Below are positions 44,841 to 52,818 of a stretch of DNA of 62,788 nt, piece by piece. The stretch is from Clostridia bacterium (GTDB lineage Bacteria; Bacillota; Clostridia; Oscillospirales; Acutalibacteraceae), in the NCBI GenBank assembly GCA_017431035.1, contig JAFRLW010000032.1, forward strand, positions 1 to 62,788. The letters are read 5' to 3'. The notes under the pieces are model-generated. The model saw only the letters and a program-made list of their open reading frames with translations, did not search any database and had not been told where the DNA came from. The translations under genes were made by a program, and so were the position numbers. Each line of letters opens with the position of its first letter. Position 1 is the first letter of the stretch.

Positions 44841-46166
44841 TTACTCATCATCTTTGTCAAATGGGATGTATTTTACTTTTCTTTTCTTTATTCGGTTTTT
44901 GTTGAGTCTTATTATTTGAATTAGGAAAATAAGCGCTATTACCGCTATTACAACGTAAACCACAATCATATAAGAAGAACCGAAAAACGCTTTCAGTTTA
45001 TCAAGAACAACAAGGAAAAAGTTCGCCTTTATACTATCGTGGGAAATAAGATTTACGGTACCTATAACCTTTTCGGCATAGATAATATCCGCCGTTGCTA
45101 TCTTTTGTCCTTTTTTAACCGGTGCCGAAACAGCAAAGTCTTCTTTGATGTGCGGCTTTATGATAACGGTTGACATATCGGCGTCGTCAGGCATAACCGA
45201 GATAAACCCGTCCTCAACGTAAAGGGGGAGATAATCGGTGTCGGAAGCAAGTTTAAGCGGCACCTCGCAAACGGGATTTTTTGTATCGGCAATTTCTTTG
45301 TAACTGAAATTGTTGAACGCCCAGCGGTAAAGATTACGGCTGTCTATAAACTCATACCTCTTGTAGTCGGAAACAGTGCATCCGAACAGAACGCACATAT
45401 AATTATATCCCTCAAGAGTTGCCGTGCTGACAAGACATCTTCCGGCCTCGTCGGTGTACCCTGTTTTAACGCCGTGGGCATATTGATAAAAATAATCGGT
45501 AGTGTTGTCGTGCAGGAAGTTTGTAGTCGAGAGTATGCGTTCGCCCGACATATTTGTCGCCGGTACGGTATATCTTGTAGACTCGCATATTTTCTTAAAG
45601 GTTTCGTTTTTTAGGGCGTATTTTGTAAGTTCAGCCGTGTCTCTTGCGGTGGTGTAGGTTTGCTCATCGTGAAGACCGACGGGGTTGCCGTAGTGGGTGC
45701 CTTTAAGCCCTAATTTTTGAGCCTTATCGTTCATCATTTTGACAAAGTTTTCAACCGTTCCGCCATAGGTCAGCGCCGCAAGATAGGCGCAGTCACCTGC
45801 GCTTGACATAAGCACAAAATAACAAAGGTCGATTTGCCTTATTTGTTCACCGACCTGAATATTCGAAACCGAACTGTCAGTTCCGGTGATATAGGGGTCT
45901 ACGTCCTCGGTCATAGTTATAAGCCCGTTTTCATTATACTTTTTATTTTCAAGCATAAGTATAACGGTCATTATCTTTGTGATAGATGCAGGGTAGACCT
46001 TTTGGTCGGCGTTCTTTTCATACAAAACCTCGTTTGTGTCCATAGAGATTAAAAGCGCCGATTTTGCGTCAACCTCAAAACCGGTAGGCGTATAAGCCAC
46101 CGCCGAAAATGAAGTGAGAGCAACTATTAAGATTGCAAAAAAAACAGAGATTATTTTCTTTGTCAA
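44841..46166 (-). CDS. D-alanyl-D-alanine carboxypeptidase (S11, DacF-like)
   Basis: The frame opens with two GTG codons (46178, 46175) that lie inside the probable ribosome binding site GGTGGTGA. The TTG at 46166 (MTKKIISVFFAILIVAL) has proper spacing and a clean signal peptide, giving 441 residues. SITKIM is the SxxK motif with the acylated Ser, and VKTGYT is the KTG motif. The SxN motif reads SSAGDC, with Gly at the usual Asn. After the catalytic domain comes a beta domain and then a C-terminal membrane span (MIVVYVVIAVIALIFLIQII) with a basic tail. It trims pentapeptides in peptidoglycan at the outer membrane face. In spore-formers DacF works in cortex control; that role is not shown here. 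Confidence 0.88.
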   Translation of the reverse strand: MTKKIISVFFAILIVALTSFSAVAYTPTGFEVDAKSALLISMDTNEVLYEKNADQKVYPASITKIMTVILMLENKKYNENGLITMTEDVDPYITGTDSSVSNIQVGEQIRQIDLCYFVLMSSAGDCAYLAALTYGGTVENFVKMMNDKAQKLGLKGTHYGNPVGLHDEQTYTTARDTAELTKYALKNETFKKICESTRYTVPATNMSGERILSTTNFLHDNTTDYFYQYAHGVKTGYTDEAGRCLVSTATLEGYNYMCVLFGCTVSDYKRYEFIDSRNLYRWAFNNFSYKEIADTKNPVCEVPLKLASDTDYLPLYVEDGFISVMPDDADMSTVIIKPHIKEDFAVSAPVKKGQKIATADIIYAEKVIGTVNLISHDSIKANFFLVVLDKLKAFFGSSYMIVVYVVIAVIALIFLIQIIRLNKNRIKKRKVKYIPFDKDDE

Positions 46167-46258
46167 ATGTTTCACCACCGAAATAATATATGTATATTAT
46201 ATATCATCATAATAAAAAAATAAAGTATCAAATATAATAAAAAACAAAAAGGCCTTAA

Positions 46259-46535
46259 GGGCGTCTTCAGATAGGGAGTAATAGGTTTTGGACCGCAAAA
46301 CATTCGCACTCACTTGTGAAAAAGCCTTGTAATACGACAGTATTACTTCATTTTTTCACTGCGCTCTGCAGTAAGTTTTGCAGGTACAAAACTGCCTTGC
46401 ATCCAAAAACTGCAGATAGGGATGCAAGAACAATAAATAAAATAACCGGCATACTGACGTATGTCGGTTATTTTTGAAGCAGTAATTCGCCAAAATGTGC
46501 GTTTTTGGACTGTTAATCCCTATCTGAAGACGCCC
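46259..46535. mobile_element. MITE-like 277-bp element with 19-bp terminal inverted repeats
   Basis: Perfect 19-bp inverted repeats (46259-46277 GGGCGTCTTCAGATAGGGA, and 46517-46535) bound a gene-free segment. Inside are a nested hairpin (GTGAAAAA 46316-46323 with TTTTTCAC 46352-46359, enclosing GTAATAC/GTATTAC at 46329-46346), a TTGCATCC/GGATGCAA stem (46397-46427) and a 14-bp terminator-like hairpin (46441-46472). No open frame of note exists, so it could only move with a transposase supplied elsewhere. No clear target-site duplication is visible. It may alternatively be a structured RNA or an old palindromic repeat. Confidence 0.55.
46441..46472. terminator. Strong hairpin inside the MITE-like element
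   Basis: A 14-bp stem with one G-T pair (AATAACCGGCATAC, 46441-46454, pairing with 46459-46472) and loop TGAC, followed by TTTTGAAGC on + and by TTATTTATTG on -. It has terminator shape in both directions and may end transcription of the aldolase operon before the carboxypeptidase gene. Confidence 0.55.
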
Positions 46536-46563
46536 AAAGTTAAGACCCTTTTTTTATAAATTA

Positions 46564-47211
46564 TTATTGCATATTCTTTATAAACTCGGCGGCAAGAGCG
46601 GTGATTTTATCAAACTCTCCGTTCTTTATCCACTCTTTATTAACAAGGTTTCCGCCAACGCCTGCACCTACTGCGCCTGCGTCCATAAACTCTTTAATGT
46701 TTTTCTCGCTTACACCGCCTACTGCCATAAACGGAATATGGCACAGTGGCGCACGTACTGCCTTTAAGTAGGCAACGCCGAGGTTTGAAATCGGGAATAG
46801 TTTTACGTAATCCGCACCCCATTTATAAGCGTTTACCGCCTCGCTCGGAGTGAGGGCGCCCGGTATGGAAACAAGACCGTATTCGTTGGTCTTTTTAATG
46901 ATTTCCTCATCGGTGTTAGGTGAGATAATATACTCAGCGCCGGCGTCTTTAGCCATTTTAAGTGTTTCAAGAGAAATTACAGTTCCGGCACCAACCATCA
47001 TTTTACCTTCCATTTCCTCTTTAACGGCTTTAATAGCCTCAGCAGTACGGTTGAACTCGTCGGGTTTGCTCTGGTCAAAGGTGATTTCCATCATCTTTAT
47101 ACCGCCCTCATAAAGAGCGTGAGCAAGTTTTACACAGTCTTCACCGAAAACACCTCTTACAATAACAATAATTTTGTTTTCGTTAATTTTTTTGATTACA
47201 TCCTGTTTCAT
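46564..47211 (-). CDS. 2-keto-3-deoxy-6-phospho-sugar-acid aldolase (KDPG/KDPGal type)
   Basis: A 215-residue class I aldolase of the KDPG/KHG family. The Schiff-base Lys is in DYVKLFPISNLG, the catalytic Glu in MMEITFDQ, and VGAGTVISLETLKMAKDAGAEYIISPNTD and FMAVGGVSEKNIKEFMDAGAVGAGVGG are family blocks. It cleaves KDPG or KDPGal to pyruvate and glyceraldehyde-3-phosphate. It is 15 bases after the kinase. With DgoD at 24454 and that kinase it could complete a galactonate route, but the stereochemistry (gluco or galacto) is not readable from sequence. Confidence 0.92.
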   Translation of the reverse strand: MKQDVIKKINENKIIVIVRGVFGEDCVKLAHALYEGGIKMMEITFDQSKPDEFNRTAEAIKAVKEEMEGKMMVGAGTVISLETLKMAKDAGAEYIISPNTDEEIIKKTNEYGLVSIPGALTPSEAVNAYKWGADYVKLFPISNLGVAYLKAVRAPLCHIPFMAVGGVSEKNIKEFMDAGAVGAGVGGNLVNKEWIKNGEFDKITALAAEFIKNMQ

Positions 47212-47226
47212 TATAATAATCTCCTT

Positions 47227-48246
47227 TTATCTTTGAACTCGGCCGGAACCGTCTCCGCCCATTAGTTTTTCAACTTCCGATTTGCTAACCCTGTTAAAGT
47301 CGCCCTCAATAGATTGTTTAAGAGCAGAAGCTGCAACGGCGTATTCAATAACGGTTTGCGGGTCGGTGTAATTTCTGAGCGCATAAATAAGTCCGCCTCC
47401 AAAGGAGTCGCCACCGCCTACACGGTCAACAAGACGGAGTTTGTAATTCTTTGAGAAATAGTAATCTTTTCCGTCAAAGAGCATAGCCGCCCAGTCGTTT
47501 TCCGAAGCGGAAATAGAGCCACGAAGCGTAATGGCAACCTTTTCAAATCCAAACTTATCGGTTAATTGTTTGGCAACCGATTTATAACCCTCGTGGTTTA
47601 ATTTACCGCCGTAGATATCGGTGTTTTCAGCCTCAATGCCGAAAACGTCCTTTGCGTCCTCTTCGTTTGCAATAAGAACGTCAACATATTTGCAAAGTTC
47701 GGTCATAACCTCTTTTGCTTTATCCCTTGTCCAAAGTTTTCCACGATAGTTAAGGTCGCAGGAAATCTTTACACCCATTTCTTTAGCGGCAATACAAGCC
47801 TCTTTACAAGCCTTAACCATATTGTCGCTCAGCGCCGGGGTGATACCGGTAAAGTGGAACCAGTCAGCGTCGGCAAAAATCTCTTTCCAGTTGAATTCGG
47901 CAGGGTCAGCGTCGGCAATAGAAGAATGTTTGCGGTCATAAATACAAACCGAACCACGCTGTGAGGCGCCCTTTTCCATATAATAAACGCCAATTCTGTC
48001 TCCACCGATAACAATATCATCGGTGTTAACGCCGAAATAGTGCATTTGACCTATAAAAGCATCGGTTATGGGGTTGTTAGGCAATTTTGTAACGTAGGAT
48101 ACGTCTTCACCGTAGTTTGCAAGGCTTACGGCAACGTTTGCTTCACCGCCGCCGAATGTTGCAAGAAACTTATCGCTTTGCATAATGCGATAATAACCTT
48201 CAGGTGATAATCTTAACATTACTTCACCAAATGTAACAACTTTCAT
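47227..48246 (-). CDS. kdgK: PfkB-family 2-keto-3-deoxygluconate (or -galactonate) kinase
   Basis: A 339-residue ribokinase-like sugar kinase. It starts VVTFGEVMLRLSPEG, has TFGGGEANVAVSLANYG for sugar binding, HFTGITPALSDN, SCDLNYRGKLW, IANEEDAKDVFG, and the catalytic anion-hole/base motif DRVGGGDSFGGGLIYAL. The order and spacing match KdgK proteins of Clostridia. It phosphorylates a 2-keto-3-deoxy sugar acid ahead of the adjacent aldolase. The symbol is by family; D-galacto specificity (DgoK-like in function) is possible given dgoD. Confidence 0.88.
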   Translation of the reverse strand: MKVVTFGEVMLRLSPEGYYRIMQSDKFLATFGGGEANVAVSLANYGEDVSYVTKLPNNPITDAFIGQMHYFGVNTDDIVIGGDRIGVYYMEKGASQRGSVCIYDRKHSSIADADPAEFNWKEIFADADWFHFTGITPALSDNMVKACKEACIAAKEMGVKISCDLNYRGKLWTRDKAKEVMTELCKYVDVLIANEEDAKDVFGIEAENTDIYGGKLNHEGYKSVAKQLTDKFGFEKVAITLRGSISASENDWAAMLFDGKDYYFSKNYKLRLVDRVGGGDSFGGGLIYALRNYTDPQTVIEYAVAASALKQSIEGDFNRVSKSEVEKLMGGDGSGRVQR

Positions 48247-48280
48247 ATATTAAAACCTCCAAAGTTTTATTTAGCATATT

Positions 48281-49579
48281 TTATACAAAAGAGCCGTATT
48301 TACGTACAATCTCTACAAGTTCATCGGTGTTTATATCGGTTACGCAAACACCCTGTCTTTTCGCAAGCCCTGCGGCTATACCTGCGGCTTGACCCATTTC
48401 CATACAAGGCGCCTGAACACGAATAGCGGCAAAAGCCTCGCTATCGGCAGAAGCGGCACGACCGGCTACGAGCAGGTTTTTATACTCGTTTGTGATAAGA
48501 CTGCGATAGGGGATATAACCGGCGTCTTTCGGGAAGGTGAGTTTTTGTCCCTCGTCACCGGGAAGGTGAATATCAACCGGATGACAGGCACGTGCGATAG
48601 AGTCGGGGAACTTGACAGTGTTTACATATTCCTCACCGGTGAGTACGTGTACACCCTTAATTCTTCTTGTTTCTCTGACGCCTGCCATAGGTGCGGTAGA
48701 GGCTATTTTTGCATTTTTGAACTCGGGAACGTGTTTGCAGATAAGTTCAACAAGACGGAAAATATCTTCACGCATTTTGCATTCCGCTTCGCAGTATTCT
48801 TCCGCATTTGTAGCGTCAACTGCCGAACGTGTCATATTAACTGTGATACAACCGTCCTCAAGAGTGGTAGCAAGCCAAGGTCCGCCAAACTGCGGAACAT
48901 ACTCGCCCTCTTCACGAAGTTTGAAAAGAGTATCACGGATAAACACCGCCTGATGATTAAAACGGTGGTTTTTTTGATGTATTATGTGCATACGCTCAGT
49001 CGTGGTATCAACGCCTGAGAGGATAAAACAAAATGAACCGGGTTGCATACGTTCACTAAGCGGCAACATAGGAACGCCGGCAAAGTTGGCAAGGTCACCG
49101 TCGCCCGTTGCATCAACAAATGTTTCAGCCTCAATAGCCGAAATGCCCGATTTGTTTGTGACAAATATTCTTTTGATTTTTTTGTCGTCACACTCGGCTC
49201 CTATTAAAAATGTGTTCATCATAAGTTTGACACCGGCGCCCAAAAGCATTCTTTGCGCAACAAGTTTATATATTTCGGGGTTGAACGAAACGTTGCAGCG
49301 TGGCTCCTCAACAATACCGCCGCCTGCCTTTACAAGTTCGTTTGCAAACTCCCAGGGAATACCGCCGGTAACAAGCGAGCCGTTATATGCAAACTCGCTC
49401 ATAGGGTCAACGTATCCGGCTGTTGCCATTCCGCCGAAGAAACCGAAACGCTCAATTATAAGAGTTTTGCATCCCTCTCTTGCAGCGGCAAGAGAGGCAC
49501 CGATACCTGCAGGACCGCCTCCGCAAACAACAACGTCATATTTTCCTGACACGGGAACCTCTCTTTTGAATTCTACCAT
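48281..49579 (-). CDS. FAD-dependent oxidoreductase
   Basis: A 432-residue flavoprotein of the FAD_oxidored (PF12831-type) group. The N-terminal dinucleotide motif is DVVVCGGGPAGIGASLAAARE, then IIERFGFFGGMATAGYV, a second conserved VDATGDGDLANFAGVP, and a late LLVAGRAASADSEAFAAIRVQAPCMEMGQAAG. Members are common in clostridial sugar-acid and uronate loci but few have defined substrates. It is the first gene of an operon with kdgK and the aldolase, so oxidation or reduction of a sugar acid feeding that kinase is a fair inference. No signal peptide is present. Confidence 0.82.
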   Translation of the reverse strand: MVEFKREVPVSGKYDVVVCGGGPAGIGASLAAAREGCKTLIIERFGFFGGMATAGYVDPMSEFAYNGSLVTGGIPWEFANELVKAGGGIVEEPRCNVSFNPEIYKLVAQRMLLGAGVKLMMNTFLIGAECDDKKIKRIFVTNKSGISAIEAETFVDATGDGDLANFAGVPMLPLSERMQPGSFCFILSGVDTTTERMHIIHQKNHRFNHQAVFIRDTLFKLREEGEYVPQFGGPWLATTLEDGCITVNMTRSAVDATNAEEYCEAECKMREDIFRLVELICKHVPEFKNAKIASTAPMAGVRETRRIKGVHVLTGEEYVNTVKFPDSIARACHPVDIHLPGDEGQKLTFPKDAGYIPYRSLITNEYKNLLVAGRAASADSEAFAAIRVQAPCMEMGQAAGIAAGLAKRQGVCVTDINTDELVEIVRKYGSFV

Positions 49580-49626
49580 ATATAGTCCTTCTTTGCTTTT
49601 ATATGTATCGTATTTTTACTATACAA

Positions 49627-49655
49627 ATTATAAAACTTTTGAAAAATATTTTCAA
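49627..49655 (-). promoter_or_regulatory. Sigma-A promoter for the oxidoreductase-kdgK-aldolase operon
   Basis: On the - strand TTGAAA (49655-49650), 17 bases and TATAAT (49632-49627) lie about 48 bases before the oxidoreductase start. Confidence 0.65.
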
Positions 49656-49786
49656 CAAATTTGCCGAGATTTTTACCGTTTTTAGATAAAAAAATCAAAT
49701 AATTTTTTAGATTATTTAATTTATGTCTAAATAGTTTTTGGTTGAAGACCTAAATCTTAATATGCATTTTTATAAACATATAAGTA

Positions 49787-49815
49787 TTGACAAAAATCAC
49801 CTGTTAAAATAAAAT
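49787..49815 (+). promoter_or_regulatory. Sigma-A promoter for the metallophosphoesterase
   Basis: Consensus TTGACA (49787-49792), 17 bases and TAAAAT (49810-49815) precede the GTG at 49840. The spacing leaves a very short leader with GCAGGTGA as the ribosome binding site. Confidence 0.65.
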
Positions 49816-49839
49816 TATAATATCGGCAGGTGATAAAAA

Positions 49840-50517
49840 GTGATATACGTTACCGGAGATATGCACGGCGACCTTGAAAGACTGTATGATAAAGAGTTCC
49901 GCAAATTAAAAAAAGGGGATACTTTGATAGTTTGCGGTGATTTCGGTTATATCTTTGACGGGTCACCGATAGAAAAAAAGGTAATAGACTTTTTGTCCAC
50001 CCGTCGTTTTTACGTCACTTTTGTTGAGGGAACTCACGATAATCTCAACAGAATAAACGCCTGCCGTGAAACCGTTTGGCGAGGCGGTAGGGTCAACCGT
50101 ATAAAAGGTAACCTTTTGCACCTAAAAAGAGGACAGGTTTTCAAAATAGAGGGCAAAACCTTTTTCACTTTCGGCGGCGGCGAGAGCGTTGATAAAGATA
50201 TGCGTGTTTCGTCGGGACTTTGGTGGAGAGATGAAGAGCCTTCCCCTGATGAAATGGCGCAGGGTGTTTCCGCTCTTAATGAAGTAAACCGCAAGGTTGA
50301 TTATATTATCACCCACGAGCCGCCCTCTCTTGTAAAAAGCGCTGTTTTGCTCAGAAGAGGTCATAACGACAGGGTGAATAAACTCAACGGCTACCTTGAA
50401 GAGATAGGCAGGTCTTGCGATTTTAAGCACTGGTATTTCGGTTCCTTGCATGAGGATAAAGTTATAACCGAATATCATACTTGCGTTTTCAGAAAACTTG
50501 TAAAAATAGAAGATTAG
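49840..50517 (+). CDS. Metallophosphoesterase
   Basis: A 225-residue calcineurin-like phosphoesterase with GTG start. The metal-site motifs are YVTGDMHGDLERL (D-x-H), VCGDFGYIFDG (GD), FVEGTHDNLNR (GTHD, replacing the usual GNHD), YIITHEPPS (GH-like) and YFGSLHEDK (GxxH-like). The GTHD change keeps His and Asp and loses only the Asn. It likely hydrolyses a phosphoester in the cytoplasm; the substrate is unknown. The pseudokinase starts 25 bases downstream, so they may be an operon. Confidence 0.85.
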   Translation: MIYVTGDMHGDLERLYDKEFRKLKKGDTLIVCGDFGYIFDGSPIEKKVIDFLSTRRFYVTFVEGTHDNLNRINACRETVWRGGRVNRIKGNLLHLKRGQVFKIEGKTFFTFGGGESVDKDMRVSSGLWWRDEEPSPDEMAQGVSALNEVNRKVDYIITHEPPSLVKSAVLLRRGHNDRVNKLNGYLEEIGRSCDFKHWYFGSLHEDKVITEYHTCVFRKLVKIED

Positions 50518-50541
50518 CAAATGTAATGGAGGTCTTTGTTT

Positions 50542-52200
50542 GTGGATATAAATAATCTTTGTCCCGGTTGTATGAATGAAATAGTAAAAGGGGAAAAATG
50601 CCCGTTTTGCGGTTATCAAAACGAGCCTAACGAGGAATACGCCCTGCCGATAAAATCAATTTTGGCAGGAAGATATATGATAGGAAAATTGCTTTTTTCT
50701 TCGTGCGAGAGTCTAGTTTATATGGCTTATGACGTAAACGAGGAAAAAGCGGTCAATATAAAAGAGTATTTTCCTGAGGATATAGCCGAACGTGCCGAAG
50801 ACGGCGAAGTTTTTTGCAGAGAAGAGAGTATAGATGCCTTCAACGCCGGCGCAAAAGAATTTTTTGAACTCAATAAAAAACTCACTACACTTGACCTTCC
50901 CGCCCTCTCGAAAACACACTCGGTATTTGAGGAAAACGGCACGGTTTATTCGGTTTATACGGCAATTGTCGGCGTGACCCTTAAAGATTTTCTTATAAAA
51001 AACGACGGACGACTCAAATGGGAGCAGGCAAGACCTCTTTTGTTACCGCTTATCGATACTGTTATAGGTCTTAATAAAGCAGGTATTATTCATGGCGGAA
51101 TATCGCCTGAGAGCATACTTGTCAGCCGTGACGGCAGAGTCAGACTCGGTGAAATACTGATTAACAGCGTCAGAGAATATAATGACAAATTGACATCCCA
51201 GATATACGGCGGTTATGCGGCTATTGAACAGTACGATAAAGAGCGTTTCAATATGGGCGAGTTTACCGATGTTTATGCCGTCAGCGCCACTTTTTACAGA
51301 GTGCTGATGGGCGTTGTTCCGGCTGAGGCGGTCGACCGTATTAAAAACGATACACTTTCCGTTCCGTCCGAGATAGCAGGTGAACTGCCGAGACAGGTGC
51401 TTGTTGCTATTGCAAACGGACTTCAGGTAATGCCCGAAAACCGAACCGAAAATATGGAAATATTCAAAGATGAATTGGTATACGGCGAGACCTTTGAAGT
51501 TGAAACTGAAACAAAGGTTAAGAAAAAAGATAAAAAGGAAAAAAATAAACCCGCAAAAGAGGAGAAAAAAGAGAGAAAAAGCGGAGTTAAGGTCGGTCTT
51601 ATAACTGCCCTTGTTACAGTGCTTATTTTGGGCATTTGTGCCGCAGTTCTCGTTTTCGGACCCTTTAAGGATAAGGTCTTCGGCTCTAAAGATGATATTG
51701 ATATGAACAGCGACGAAATGCCGAGCACCGCTTCTATCGGCGATTATGACTCTTCGGCGGTAAACGCCGCACCGAAATATGCCGTTCCGAATTTGCTTGG
51801 TCAGACTTTTGCCGAAATCAAGGCAAATGACGAATACTCTCGCTTTAATATCGAGTTTGATAAAAAAGTTTATTCAAACATACATAGAAAAGGCACCGTT
51901 TGCGAACAGTCGGTAAACCCCGGAACAGAGGTTGAGGCAGGCAGTACCATTAAAATCACCATTAGTTTAGGACCTGAAGAGTTTCAGATGCCTGATGTCA
52001 GCGAACTTTCCGAACTCGGCGCAAAGGTTCAACTGCTCAGAGCCGGAATACTTTATGACAATATCGAGGTTGTGGCTAAAAACGACTCAGAGAAAAAATC
52101 AGGTGTTGTTATCGACCAGTCGCCCTCAAGCGGAGAGACCATTACCGAGGATACAACGGTAAGAATATATGTAAATACCTATACGGAAGAAAGCGAGTAA
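50542..52200 (+). CDS. Zinc-ribbon PASTA pseudokinase, membrane-anchored
   Basis: TTG 50536 is too close to GGAGG (50528-50532), so GTG 50542 is preferred (552 aa). The product begins with a zinc ribbon (LCPGC...CPFCGYQ), then a kinase-like fold. The ATP Lys is kept (NIKEYFPED, codon 50761), but the glycine loop reads FSSCESLVY. The HRD motif is HGG (codons 51091-51099; HGGISPESILV) and DFG is replaced by GEI. Three active-site features are therefore missing. A basic linker, one span (LITALVTVLILGICAAVLVF) and two PASTA domains (VPNLLGQTFAEIK; MPDVSELSELGAK) follow, so it should sense cell-wall fragments outside. Active clostridial relatives have HRDISP. Its output is unknown. Confidence 0.85.
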   Translation: MDINNLCPGCMNEIVKGEKCPFCGYQNEPNEEYALPIKSILAGRYMIGKLLFSSCESLVYMAYDVNEEKAVNIKEYFPEDIAERAEDGEVFCREESIDAFNAGAKEFFELNKKLTTLDLPALSKTHSVFEENGTVYSVYTAIVGVTLKDFLIKNDGRLKWEQARPLLLPLIDTVIGLNKAGIIHGGISPESILVSRDGRVRLGEILINSVREYNDKLTSQIYGGYAAIEQYDKERFNMGEFTDVYAVSATFYRVLMGVVPAEAVDRIKNDTLSVPSEIAGELPRQVLVAIANGLQVMPENRTENMEIFKDELVYGETFEVETETKVKKKDKKEKNKPAKEEKKERKSGVKVGLITALVTVLILGICAAVLVFGPFKDKVFGSKDDIDMNSDEMPSTASIGDYDSSAVNAAPKYAVPNLLGQTFAEIKANDEYSRFNIEFDKKVYSNIHRKGTVCEQSVNPGTEVEAGSTIKITISLGPEEFQMPDVSELSELGAKVQLLRAGILYDNIEVVAKNDSEKKSGVVIDQSPSSGETITEDTTVRIYVNTYTEESE

Positions 52201-52243
52201 TTATTTATTTTTGAAAAAAATATATAATTATTATAAAAAACAC

Positions 52244-52271
52244 TTGATTTTATATATTATTGTGTTATAAT
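52244..52271 (+). promoter_or_regulatory. Sigma-A promoter of the rimP-nusA-infB operon
   Basis: TTGATT (52244-52249), a 16-base spacer and TATAAT (52266-52271) lead to a start near 52278, just before a strong hairpin. Confidence 0.65.
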
Positions 52272-52288
52272 ACTATTAGATTTTTAAG

Positions 52289-52319
52289 AAAGGTGAGTGG
52301 GCGATACCCACTCACTTTT
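52289..52319 (+). terminator. Leader attenuator hairpin of the rimP-nusA operon
   Basis: A 13-bp stem (nine G-C/A-T pairs GTGAGTGGG 52293-52301 with CCCACTCAC 52307-52315, plus AAAG with TTTT) closes a 5-base loop and ends in TTTTGTTTTGGAGG. It begins about 11 bases after the predicted transcription start and ends 20 bases before the rimP start. Similar hairpins precede rimP in other Firmicutes, where the operon encodes the termination factor NusA. Feedback attenuation is inferred. Confidence 0.65.
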
Positions 52320-52339
52320 GTTTTGGAGGAGATGCGACT

Positions 52340-52795
52340 TTGGCAAATATTGCCTCAAAGGTTTTTGATCTTATAAAACCTTATGTTGAAAAAGAGGGCG
52401 TTACCCTTTGGGACGTTCGCTTCTTAAAAGAGGGTGCTTCTCATTATTTGAGGGTCTTTATCTATAAACCTGAGGGGATAGGTATTGATGACTGCACCGC
52501 TGTTTCCCACGCTATAGATCCCGTAATAGACGAGGCCGACCCGATAAGTGTTCCCTACTATTTAGAGGTTTGCTCAAGCGGGATAAACACCGAACTTACA
52601 AAAAAAGAACATTACGAGATCTTAAAAGGCAAAACCGCTACCGTAAAACTGTATAAAGAGCATAACGGTCAAAAAGAGTTTACCGGAGAGATAAAGGGAT
52701 ATGAAAACGGTCCTGTTTTGGCGTTGCCTGACGGCAGCACCGTCGTTTTCGAAAAAGAAGAAATAATAAACGCATTTCTTTCAGATACAAAGTAA
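52340..52795 (+). CDS. rimP: Ribosome maturation factor RimP
   Basis: A 151-residue protein with TTG start and GGAGGAG upstream. Marks are LWDVRFLKEGASHYLRVFIYK, GIDDCTAVSHAIDPVIDEADPI and YYLEVCSSGINTELTKKEHYE. It assists 30S subunit maturation. It is the first gene of the operon, 23 bases before nusA. Confidence 0.95.
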   Translation: MANIASKVFDLIKPYVEKEGVTLWDVRFLKEGASHYLRVFIYKPEGIGIDDCTAVSHAIDPVIDEADPISVPYYLEVCSSGINTELTKKEHYEILKGKTATVKLYKEHNGQKEFTGEIKGYENGPVLALPDGSTVVFEKEEIINAFLSDTK

Positions 52796-52818
52796 AGATA
52801 TTGGAGGAACATTAAAAA

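Noticed and set aside
46316-46427. tRNA-like or group II intron-like fold inside the inverted-repeat element
   Set aside because: No cloverleaf, anticodon loop or intron domain V pattern was found. The hairpins fit a MITE-like or terminator-like structure better.
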